NCBI GenBank assembly: GCA_045589495.1
Contig: JAZNPF010000004.1
Location: 1 to 64,000 of the forward strand
DNA from: SIG455 sp045589495
GTDB taxonomy: Bacteria > Bacillota > Clostridia > UMGS1810
Length of the DNA: 64,000 bases
Direction of reading: 5' to 3'
Below are positions 56,878 to 64,000 of this stretch, piece after piece. The position numbers and the translations under genes were made by a program. The notes below the pieces were generated by a model. It had not been told where the DNA came from and ran no database searches. It saw nothing but the letters and a program-made list of their open reading frames with translations. Within the stretch, counting starts at the first letter, position 1, and the number at the start of each line of letters is the position of its first letter.

Positions 56878-56946
56878 ATAACGCATCTCCCTGAATTTTA
56901 ATATGCGCATTTGTTACTTAAAGCCTGTACCTGATTTAATTATATA

Positions 56947-56976
56947 TTGACAATAAACTCAAATAAATGGTATAAT
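56947..56976 (+). promoter_or_regulatory. Promoter of the 57019 AraC gene
   Basis: TTGACA (56947-56952), 18-bp spacer, TATAAT (56971-56976) with an extended TGG element. Confidence 0.75.
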
Positions 56977-57018
56977 TTTAAATAAATATGTTATTTTGTT
57001 TGTTTTGAGGGATATATT

Positions 57019-57786
57019 ATGCAATACGATATAGTTGTGCCTTTAGGCGAATATAATAGCCCTGTGCCCGTCCAATTCGGCTGGGATTATAACCATAATG
57101 TCAAATTGGGAAAACACACAAGAAAATTGTGGATTATACATTATATTGTGTCGGGATATGGTTATTTTCAGATTGACGGAAAGAATTACAGAATAGGTCC
57201 CGGTGATTTGTTTGTTATACCGCCTTATGTGGAGATGTCATATACATCCGATGACGGTGATGCATTTGCATATTTATGGATCTGTTTTAATCCTGACGAT
57301 AAATTGCCCATAGAAATGAAGCCTGTTATACATTCTCCTGAAGCGGAAATGATATTTAACGAAATGAAAAAATGTCAGTATTTGAGTAAGGGCAGGGGAG
57401 CATTTTTAAATGCACGTGCATGGGATTTGTTTGCACTGATTCTTCAAAAGAAAGATGACAACACAGATTCTGTTACTAAAGCACTGGAATATATTCATTT
57501 AAAATATAATGAAGATATAACCATTGAAAAGATTGCTGAAGAATTAAAAGAGGAACGTACATATTTTTCTACTAAATTTAAAAAAAGAATAGGTGTATCG
57601 CCTAAAGAATATCTTACATCGTGCCGCATGGAAAACGCTGCAAATCTATTGAATGAGCACAGTAAAAGTATTTCCGATATTGCACACGCTGTCGGATATA
57701 CAGATGTATTCAATTTTTCAAAAATGTTTAAAAAACATTATGGCATATCACCCAGAGAGTTTATAAAGAAAAAAGTTAATTCATAA
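57019..57786 (+). CDS. AraC-family regulator with cupin sensor
   Basis: 255-residue regulator: cupin-type sensor (about 15-130; WIIHYIVSGYGYFQIDGKNYRIGPGDLFVIPP) and AraC DNA-binding domain (about 155-255; IEKIAEELKEERTYFSTKFKKR, ISDIAHAVGYTDVFNFSKMFKKH). It sits next to the convergent kdgK-eda operon and close to the CE7-type esterase gene, so it may respond to sugars handled by those enzymes (inference). Confidence 0.88.
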   Translation: MQYDIVVPLGEYNSPVPVQFGWDYNHNVKLGKHTRKLWIIHYIVSGYGYFQIDGKNYRIGPGDLFVIPPYVEMSYTSDDGDAFAYLWICFNPDDKLPIEMKPVIHSPEAEMIFNEMKKCQYLSKGRGAFLNARAWDLFALILQKKDDNTDSVTKALEYIHLKYNEDITIEKIAEELKEERTYFSTKFKKRIGVSPKEYLTSCRMENAANLLNEHSKSISDIAHAVGYTDVFNFSKMFKKHYGISPREFIKKKVNS

Positions 57787-57811
57787 TATCCATAACAACT
57801 TTATGGCACAA

Positions 57812-57857
57812 AAATACCTCCTATGGTAGTTTGTTTTTCTACCATAGGAGGTATTTA
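57812..57857. terminator. Bidirectional terminator
   Basis: AAATACCTCCTATGGTAG / CTACCATAGGAGGTATTT with a 9-nt T-rich loop, between the AraC gene and kdgK. Confidence 0.8.
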
Positions 57858-57912
57858 TATTGTCCGTATTACCGGTTCGTTCAATAGTATTACGGATTTT
57901 GCCTATCTCAAA

Positions 57913-58935
57913 TTATCTCTGTACACGGCCTGAACCGTCACCTTTCATAAGGTTTTTAACTTCGTCAACGCTTACTAAGTTGAAGTCACCTTCGATAGAG
58001 TGTTTCAGGCAGGATGCAGCAACAGCAAATTCAATTGTGTCCTGCATTGAATATCCTTCGAGCATAGCGTAGATAAGTCCACCGCCGAAAGAGTCACCGC
58101 CGCCTACACGGTCAACAATGTTGATGTTGTATTTTTTGGATTTGTAGAAGTCTTTACCATCATAGAGAAGTGCAGCCCAGTTGTTTACAGAAGCAGAAAT
58201 GCTCTCACGCAATGTAATTGCAACGTTTTTGAAACCAAATCTGTCAACCAACTGTTTGCAGACATCTTTGTAGCCCTCATCAGAGAGTGTTCCGCCTGTA
58301 ATATCTGTTCCGCTTGCTTTGATACCAAATACTTTTTCAGCGTCTTCCTCATTTGCGATAAGTACGTCAACGTACTGCATAAGGTCGCCCATAACTTTGC
58401 CGGCTTTTTCACTTGTCCACAGTTTTTTACGGAAGTTTAAGTCACAACTGATTTTAACACCTGCCGCTTTTGCTTTTTTACAAGCCTCAAGACAAACCGC
58501 TGTACAATCGTCAGAAACAGCGGGAGTAATACCTGTAAAGTGGAACCATTCTGCACCTGCAAAGATTTCATCCCAGTTAAAATCGGAAGGCTGTGCAGTT
58601 GAAATAGAAGAGTGTGCACGGTCATACACAACGTTAGATGCTCTCTGTGAAGCACCTTTTTCTACGAAGTAGATACCAAGTCTTTCACCTTTTCTTGATA
58701 TGTAGCCTGTGTTTACACTGTGTTTTTTAAGTGTTGCAATACAAGCATCACCGATGGGGTTAGCGGGAATTGCAGAAACAAAGTGAGCATCGTGACCGTA
58801 GTTAGCCAGAGATACTGCCACGTTAGCCTCGCCGCCGCCGTACTCTACATCAAAACTCTGTGCCTGAATGTATCTTTTAAATCCGGGTGTCTGAAGGCGG
58901 AGCATAATCTCGCCTAATGTTACAACTTTTGCCAT
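57913..58935 (-). CDS. kdgK: 2-keto-3-deoxygluconate kinase
   Basis: 340-residue PfkB/ribokinase-family sugar kinase. Visible are GGGEANVAVSLANYG near the N-terminus and the ATP/anion-hole motif DRVGGGDSFGGGL (usually GAGDSF). It is encoded next to the KDPG aldolase, so phosphorylation of 2-keto-3-deoxygluconate to KDPG is the natural assignment. GGAGGT selects the ATG ending at 58935. The operon order is eda then kdgK. It handles the end product of uronate and polyuronide breakdown. Confidence 0.88.
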   Translation of the reverse strand: MAKVVTLGEIMLRLQTPGFKRYIQAQSFDVEYGGGEANVAVSLANYGHDAHFVSAIPANPIGDACIATLKKHSVNTGYISRKGERLGIYFVEKGASQRASNVVYDRAHSSISTAQPSDFNWDEIFAGAEWFHFTGITPAVSDDCTAVCLEACKKAKAAGVKISCDLNFRKKLWTSEKAGKVMGDLMQYVDVLIANEEDAEKVFGIKASGTDITGGTLSDEGYKDVCKQLVDRFGFKNVAITLRESISASVNNWAALLYDGKDFYKSKKYNINIVDRVGGGDSFGGGLIYAMLEGYSMQDTIEFAVAASCLKHSIEGDFNLVSVDEVKNLMKGDGSGRVQR

Positions 58936-58959
58936 TTTGATGACCTCCAAATTATATTA

Positions 58960-59607
58960 TTAGTTATTTCTTGCTTTTTTAATATTTTCAACAAACTTTT
59001 TAGCAGTTTCTGTGATGAGTTTATAGTCGCCTGTTTTAGCACCTGCTGTAAGAGCACTACCTGCACCTACTGCCACAACACCTGCTTTGAACCACTGGTC
59101 AACGTTGTCCACGTTTACACCGCCTGTAGGCATAATGTTTGCCTGTGGAATAGGACCTTTGATAGCCTTAACCATTGACGGACCGAATGCTTCACCGGGG
59201 AACAGTTTGATGATATCGCAACCGAGTTCAAGTGCTTTGATGACATCTTTTAATGTCATAACACCGGGCATACAGGGGATTGCGTAACGGTTACAAAGTT
59301 TGATGGTGTCTTCGTCCAAAGCGGGACTAACCACATATTCAGCACCTGAAAGAATAGCAATTCTTGCTGTTTCAGCATCTAAAACTGTGCCTGCACCGAG
59401 AATGATTTCACCACTTTTGTAGTAAGAAGCAAGTTCTTCGATAACTCTGTGTGCACCCGGAACTGTAAATGTGATTTCAACAGCGGGTACGCCACCCTCT
59501 AAACATGCGTCAGTAATGCGTTTTGCTTTGTCTGCACTTTCTGCACGTACAACCGCAACGATACCGGCGTCAGTAACTTTTGTGATAATCTGTTGTTTTT
59601 TGCTCAT
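58960..59607 (-). CDS. eda: KDPG/KHG aldolase
   Basis: 215-residue class I aldolase splitting KDPG into pyruvate and glyceraldehyde-3-phosphate. Motifs: IVAVVRAESADKA, VEITFTVPGA (catalytic Glu), LGAGTVLDAETA and the Schiff-base Lys in IIKLFPGE, then MPTGGVNVDNV. Start set by GAGGGAGAT before the ATG ending at 59607. First gene of the eda-kdgK operon. Confidence 0.94.
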   Translation of the reverse strand: MSKKQQIITKVTDAGIVAVVRAESADKAKRITDACLEGGVPAVEITFTVPGAHRVIEELASYYKSGEIILGAGTVLDAETARIAILSGAEYVVSPALDEDTIKLCNRYAIPCMPGVMTLKDVIKALELGCDIIKLFPGEAFGPSMVKAIKGPIPQANIMPTGGVNVDNVDQWFKAGVVAVGAGSALTAGAKTGDYKLITETAKKFVENIKKARNN

Positions 59608-59631
59608 TTTATCTCCCTCTTTCAAAAAAAT

Positions 59632-59674
59632 CCATAGATATTTTGAGTATATCATACTATGGTTGATTTATCAA
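59632..59674 (-). promoter_or_regulatory. eda-kdgK promoter with two inverted repeats
   Basis: On the minus strand TTGATA (59669-59674), 17-bp spacer, TATACT (59646-59651) with an extended TGA. Palindrome TTGATTTATCAA (59663-59674) covers the -35 box, and CCATAG/CTATGG (59632-59637, 59657-59662) flanks the -10 box and start site. These are candidate operators for a uronate-responsive regulator. Confidence 0.6.
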
Positions 59675-59724
59675 TAGACAAAATCAATTAAAATGCGAAA
59701 AAATGAAAAATCATACAAATCGTA

Positions 59725-59753
59725 TTGACACAAACAAGGAGTAAACGTATAAT
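59725..59753 (+). promoter_or_regulatory. Promoter of the CE7-like esterase gene
   Basis: TTGACA (59725-59730), 17-bp spacer, TATAAT (59748-59753), divergent from the eda promoter and 50 bp away. Confidence 0.8.
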
Positions 59754-59790
59754 TATTGTAATGTATTTATATGTTGAAAGGGGATTTAAT

Positions 59791-60768
59791 ATGGCGATTT
59801 TTGATATGCCTAAAGAAAAGTTATTTGAATATATGGGGTCAAGCCCGTGTCCCGCCGACTTTGACGAATTCTGGGCAGATGCTCTGGAGGAACTCGATAC
59901 TTTTGATCCAAATCCGGAATTTGTTCCTGCAAAGGATTTTTCCTGCAAGTCTGCAGATTGCTATGATTTGTTTTTTACCGGAACAAAAGGTGCAAGAATT
60001 CACGCAAAATTTGTGAAACCTAAAAATATTGAAGGCAAGATTCCTGCTGTTATGGCGTATCACGGGGGATCTTCCCAAAGCGGTTCGTGGAACAGAAATT
60101 TAAAATTTGTTGCCGAGGGTATGGCGATAGCAAGACTTGACTGTCGTGGCCAGGGCGAAGGAATATCCGAAGATGCCGGCAGTTATAAAGGCAATAATAC
60201 ATATTATTACTATACACGTGGTCTTGAGGATGAAAATCCTCATAATATGTATTACAGAGATGTTTTCTTAGATACCGTTTTAATGACACGCATCATTATG
60301 GATCTTCCTTATGTGGATAAAGAAAAGATTTCTGTAATCGGAGGCAGTCAGGCGGGGGCACTCAGTATTGTCTGTGCTGCACTTGTTCCCGAGGTTAAAC
60401 TCGCTATTATTCAGTATCCTTACCTGAGCGACTATAAAAGGGGATGGAGTTTGGAACATCCTGAATCTTATCCTGCATTGCGTGACTTTTTCAAAGACCG
60501 TGATCCGATGCATTTGAAAGAAGATGAATTTTTTAACAAACTCGGTTATATTGATGTTCAGAATTTTGCACATAAGATAAACGCAGAAGTGCTTATGGCA
60601 ACTGCACTTATGGATGCCACTTGCCCACCGTCAACACAGTTTGCTTTCTACAATAAACTCAACTGCAAAAAAGATGTTATTTTCTTCCCTGAATACGGTC
60701 ATATCTATCTGCGTGGCTGGGAAGATATTGCATTTAAAAAATTGATGGAATTCAACGAGGGAAAGTAA
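59791..60768 (+). CDS. Acetylxylan esterase/cephalosporin-C deacetylase-like (CE7)
   Basis: 325-residue alpha/beta hydrolase of carbohydrate esterase family 7. Signature elements are RGQG (DCRGQGEG), nucleophile S186 in GGSQAG (usually GGSQGG), Asp in ALMDATCPPS and His in PEYGHIYLRG. It removes acetyl groups from small acetylated sugars in the cytosol; no signal peptide is seen. AAAGGGGA selects ATG 59791. It is divergent from eda-kdgK and followed at once by a transporter gene. Confidence 0.9.
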   Translation: MAIFDMPKEKLFEYMGSSPCPADFDEFWADALEELDTFDPNPEFVPAKDFSCKSADCYDLFFTGTKGARIHAKFVKPKNIEGKIPAVMAYHGGSSQSGSWNRNLKFVAEGMAIARLDCRGQGEGISEDAGSYKGNNTYYYYTRGLEDENPHNMYYRDVFLDTVLMTRIIMDLPYVDKEKISVIGGSQAGALSIVCAALVPEVKLAIIQYPYLSDYKRGWSLEHPESYPALRDFFKDRDPMHLKEDEFFNKLGYIDVQNFAHKINAEVLMATALMDATCPPSTQFAFYNKLNCKKDVIFFPEYGHIYLRGWEDIAFKKLMEFNEGK

Positions 60769-60769
60769 A

Positions 60770-61672
60770 ATGACGGTTATATTTGAGCAGGTTTTTATAT
60801 TACTGGTGTTTGGTGCTGTAGGGTATGGTCTTGCAAAGGCAGATATTATAAAGGCGGATCATTCCAAGATGTTGTCCGGACTTTTGGTGTATGTATTTTC
60901 TTCGTGCAATACATTCAGAACATTTGCCACCAATTTTAATGTAGAATATCTAAAATCGAATTATCTTTTGATATTGGTTTCTATTATTATACTTGTTGTT
61001 CTTTCGCTCATAGCACATTTTGCGTCAAAGCTGTTTTCAGAAAAGAAATATACAAGATATGTGTACGAATATTCAATGATTATCCCTAATTTTGGCTATA
61101 TGGGATACGCTCTTGCGGAGAGTCTGCTTGGTGCTATGGGACTTTTGTCTGTTATGGTGTTTTCCATACCAATGTCTATATACATATACCTTATAGCGTT
61201 CTGTATACTTGCTAAAAGACCGTTTTCGCCCAAAGGACTTCTGAATGTTATGACCATTACGATGATTCTTGGGATGATAGCAGGACTTTTTGAAATTAAA
61301 ATGCCTGCATTGGTGAATTCTATTCTTGATACGTCACGTGCTTGCATGGCGCCTACGAGTATGATTCTTGCCGGAGTGGTAATATCCAAATTCAGAATCA
61401 AAGAAATACTTTCAAATGTGAGGGTATATATTATAACAGTTTTAAGACTTATTGTTATACCTGTTTTTGTGGGGCTTGCTCTTTCAATGTTCTTCCCGTT
61501 GAGCATAGTTCAGCCAGCGGTTATATTTCTGGCTATGCCGTGCGGACTTAATACGGTTGTGTTCCCTGACCTTGTTGGTGAGGATTGCAGAGTGGGTGCA
61601 GGACTTGCACTTGTTTCGAGTTTGCTTTCATGCATAACGATACCGATAGTCTTATCTTTATTCGGAATATAA
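60770..61672 (+). CDS. AEC-family (auxin efflux carrier-like) transporter
   Basis: 300-residue membrane protein with about ten hydrophobic helices, ending in MPCGLNTVVFPDLVGEDCRVGAGLALVSSL, a segment typical of AEC permeases. Such proteins move organic acids or amino acids. The start is 1 nt after the esterase stop codon, and GAGGGAAAG lies within the esterase end, so the two are translationally coupled. Confidence 0.85.
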   Translation: MTVIFEQVFILLVFGAVGYGLAKADIIKADHSKMLSGLLVYVFSSCNTFRTFATNFNVEYLKSNYLLILVSIIILVVLSLIAHFASKLFSEKKYTRYVYEYSMIIPNFGYMGYALAESLLGAMGLLSVMVFSIPMSIYIYLIAFCILAKRPFSPKGLLNVMTITMILGMIAGLFEIKMPALVNSILDTSRACMAPTSMILAGVVISKFRIKEILSNVRVYIITVLRLIVIPVFVGLALSMFFPLSIVQPAVIFLAMPCGLNTVVFPDLVGEDCRVGAGLALVSSLLSCITIPIVLSLFGI

Positions 61673-61676
61673 TAAC

Positions 61677-61709
61677 AAAAAACGTTGATGTTAAACATCA
61701 ACGTTTTTT
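61677..61709. terminator. Bidirectional terminator
   Basis: AAAACGTTGATGT / ACATCAACGTTTTT, between the AEC transporter and the MATE gene. It overlaps the MATE stop region. Confidence 0.8.
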
Positions 61710-63064
61710 AATGCTTGTTTTTTCTTCTTTGGAAATATTATTAAATAACATATTAGATGTGTAAAAGCAGTAATCGTCCAACTTATGGGGTAAATAGAAA
61801 ACAGTATCTCCGGAGTCGGGAACATATTAAATACGGTTGACACCCATATTATCCTGATTACGCAACTTCCTATTATAGATACTACCATTGTCATAATGGT
61901 ATATCCCATACCGCGTATACCGCCCATAACCGTTTCCATAAGTCCGCAAAGTGTTACCAACAGGCAGTTGTATTTCATTACGGTGATGCCTTCTTTAATT
62001 ACTGCAGGATCAGCGGTGTATATTCCAAGTAACGGTGCAGCAAACCAGAAAGCCACGATCCCAAGCGAGGTGCATACAAGCATTTCAAATAACACATTAA
62101 GTTTCATTGAATGCTTTATTCTGTCCCAATGATTTGCTCCCATATTCTGACTTGTAAAAGTCATGTTCGCCTGATAAAATGCGTTTCCGGCAACGTAGAG
62201 AAAACCCTGTATACTATTTGCCGCTGCATAACCTGCCATGGTGTTTTTACCGAATGAGTTTACGGCGGATTGGATTGTTACATTAGAAAATGAGAACACC
62301 ATTCCCTGAATTCCGGCAGGCAAACCGATACGCAGAATTTCTAACATTTCTGATTTGTGGATTCGGAGTTCTTTTATATTTAGCCTCATATAACTGTCAT
62401 CACTCATCAAACAGATTATTATAAGGATTGCCGAAATAACCTGAGATACAACAGTTGCTATTGCAACACCGTCAACGGACATTCCGCATACTGCAACAAA
62501 AAACAGATTAAGTAAAAAGTTTATAGCGCCAGAAAGAGTTATTATGTATAACGGGCGTTTTGTATCGCCTTTGGCTCGCAGAAGCGAACTTCCGAAGTTA
62601 TATATAAGGTTGGCAGGAGTTCCTATGAAATATATTTTTAAATAAAAAGATGAAAGGCTGATTACTTCATCAGGCGACCCCATAAGTTTCAATGCATCGG
62701 TGGCAAACACAGTGCCTATGATTGTAAGAAGCACGCCGCTTATAACACTTACAAGAATAGAAGTGTGTACAACCCTATGGAGTTTTTCATAGTTTTTTTC
62801 TCCGATAAGACGCGCTGCAATAATATTAACAGCTGTGGACATTCCGATAAATAATCCGACAGTAAGATTTATAAGCGATGATGTTGAACCTACTGCGGCA
62901 AGTGCTTCATCGCCGCAGAAACGGCTGACAACTATAATATCCGCTGCATTGAAAAGCAATTGAAGTATGCTTGAAAGTATCAATGGGATTACAAACTTGA
63001 ATATTTTGCCGGCCATAGGCCCCGAACACATATCTATGCTGTGTGAAACCTTTGATTTACTCAT
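61691..63064 (-). CDS. MATE-family efflux transporter
   Basis: 457-residue protein with 12 hydrophobic helices; segments IPLILSSILQLLFNAADIIVVSRFCGDEALAAVGS and RAKGDTKRPLY are typical of MATE pumps. It is only distantly similar to the MATE at 40382. GAGGAAAA precedes the start. It follows murC by 17 nt and may be read through from it. Confidence 0.92.
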   Translation of the reverse strand: MSKSKVSHSIDMCSGPMAGKIFKFVIPLILSSILQLLFNAADIIVVSRFCGDEALAAVGSTSSLINLTVGLFIGMSTAVNIIAARLIGEKNYEKLHRVVHTSILVSVISGVLLTIIGTVFATDALKLMGSPDEVISLSSFYLKIYFIGTPANLIYNFGSSLLRAKGDTKRPLYIITLSGAINFLLNLFFVAVCGMSVDGVAIATVVSQVISAILIIICLMSDDSYMRLNIKELRIHKSEMLEILRIGLPAGIQGMVFSFSNVTIQSAVNSFGKNTMAGYAAANSIQGFLYVAGNAFYQANMTFTSQNMGANHWDRIKHSMKLNVLFEMLVCTSLGIVAFWFAAPLLGIYTADPAVIKEGITVMKYNCLLVTLCGLMETVMGGIRGMGYTIMTMVVSIIGSCVIRIIWVSTVFNMFPTPEILFSIYPISWTITAFTHLICYLIIFPKKKKQALKNVDV

Positions 63065-63081
63065 TGTGTTTTCCTCTTTTT

Positions 63082-64000
63082 TTATTTGTTTAGAAGAATT
63101 TCTCCCACCTTGAAAATATCTCCTGCGCCCATAGTCAGAATTATATCTCCGGTTTTTGCATTTTGTTTAAAATAATCTGCAATGTTATCAAAACCGCTTA
63201 TATACACGGCATTTTCGATTGCGTCTGCAAGGTCGCGTGAGTGGACAATACCCGTATCTTTTTCTCTTGCGGCGTATATATCCGCTATAACGAGGTTTTC
63301 TGCATCTGCAAGGGCAACTGAAAAATCGTCAAACAAAGTTTTTGTCCTTGTGTATGTGTGCGGTTGAAAAACGCACCATACTTTGCCCGACTGAATTTTT
63401 TTAACGGCAGAAAGTGTTGCACGTATTTCGGTAGGGTGGTGCGCATAATCGTCAACAATCAATATGCCGTTGGCTTCGCCTTTTTTCTCAAACCTGCGCT
63501 TTGTACCGGTAAATTTTTCAAGACCAGATTTAATTGCGTCGGAATTGTCGGTCATTTCCAGTGATGCCGCAACAGCGCATAATGAATTGTATATGTTGTG
63601 TTCACCCACCACATTGAGTGTGAGATGCATAATTATATTGCCTTCTTTTATAATATCAAAAGACGGGTAGCCGAATTTATCATATTCTATGTTGACCGCT
63701 TTATAGTCGCCGTTTTCAATACCGACGGTTATAACTTTGCAAACGGCACTTTTTGCCGCCCTTATACAATTCTCATCATCGCCGTTTATAACAAGTGTGC
63801 CGTTTTCAGGTAAAAGTGCAGAAAACGAAGAAAATGCATCTATAACATCGTCAAGGTCTTTGTAATAGTCAAGGTGGTCCGCCTCAATATTTAAAATCAT
63901 ACCGATTTTCGGAGCAAACTGCAAAAAGTTACGACAGTATTCACATGCTTCCGTAACAAGATGTGAGCCTTTACCTATACGCAAATTACCGCCGAGGATA
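63082..64000 (-). CDS. murC: UDP-N-acetylmuramate--L-alanine ligase, partial
   Basis: C-terminal 306 residues or so of MurC; the 5' part lies beyond the window. Motifs are GGNLRIGKGSHLV at the edge, NIEADHLDYY, VVGEHNIYNSL, VDDYAHHPTEI and FQPHTYTRT, the last two specific to MurC. It adds the first amino acid to the peptidoglycan stem peptide. An apparent start at 63984 is only an internal TTG; the frame stays open to the window edge. Confidence 0.95.
   Translation of the reverse strand, partial: ILGGNLRIGKGSHLVTEACEYCRNFLQFAPKIGMILNIEADHLDYYKDLDDVIDAFSSFSALLPENGTLVINGDDENCIRAAKSAVCKVITVGIENGDYKAVNIEYDKFGYPSFDIIKEGNIIMHLTLNVVGEHNIYNSLCAVAASLEMTDNSDAIKSGLEKFTGTKRRFEKKGEANGILIVDDYAHHPTEIRATLSAVKKIQSGKVWCVFQPHTYTRTKTLFDDFSVALADAENLVIADIYAAREKDTGIVHSRDLADAIENAVYISGFDNIADYFKQNAKTGDIILTMGAGDIFKVGEILLNK

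Overview
The window is AT-rich DNA from a member of the Clostridia (Bacillota), probably a spore former. The signs are a YunB sporulation protein, a DUF4364-type protein, an HPr-like protein with the regulatory Ser but no catalytic His, strong TTGACA/TATAAT promoters, GGAGG ribosome binding sites and U-rich bidirectional terminators. Genus cannot be told from the sequence. Family names below come from motif recognition, not database searches.

Layout. (1) 1-800: 3' end of a 23S rRNA gene, a 5S rRNA gene and a tRNA-Asn(GTT) gene, with a short extra copy of the tRNA 5' end. (2) 800-5200: mobile-element module with a ParB-like protein, about 760 nt of non-coding, hairpin-rich DNA that starts with a strong promoter containing an operator-like palindrome, a tyrosine recombinase, a coupled 57-residue protein and a large serine recombinase. 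(3) 5291-28292: polyuronide-type glycan locus with an LplA/LplB/YtcP-type ABC importer, a PL8-type lyase without a signal peptide, two S-layer-anchored adhesive proteins, two secreted heparinase II/III-like lyases, a secreted multidomain protein, a 2-hydroxyacid dehydrogenase and a membrane-bound AraC regulator. (4) 28339-38365: second sugar block with three cytoplasmic beta-helix proteins, a DUF4965/glutaminase-like enzyme, a Gfo/Idh/MocA oxidoreductase, a sugar isomerase/epimerase, an MFS transporter, an SGNH hydrolase and an AraC regulator. (5) 38972-40185: antitoxin/zeta-toxin-like pair, a shattered tRNA-Asn copy and a truncated second copy of the parB start. (6) 40315-64000: ordinary chromosome with two MATE pumps, mtaB, HPr-like and DUF4364 genes, a second ABC sugar importer, a degenerate PBP, yunB, an M23 peptidase, mscL, an aldo/keto reductase, mltG, proA, an NfeD/SPFH pair, two AraC regulators, kdgK-eda, a CE7-type esterase, an AEC transporter and the 3' part of murC.

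A direct repeat of about 220 bp with roughly 90% identity (tRNA-Asn 3' end, terminator, parB start) brackets positions 771-40168. The glycan locus therefore looks like the cargo of a genomic island of about 39 kb beside an rRNA operon. A working model is that surface lyases cut an acidic polysaccharide, the importer takes up oligosaccharides, the cytosolic PL8 enzyme finishes depolymerisation, and products drain through 2-keto-3-deoxygluconate by KdgK and Eda, which are encoded outside the repeat-bracketed segment.
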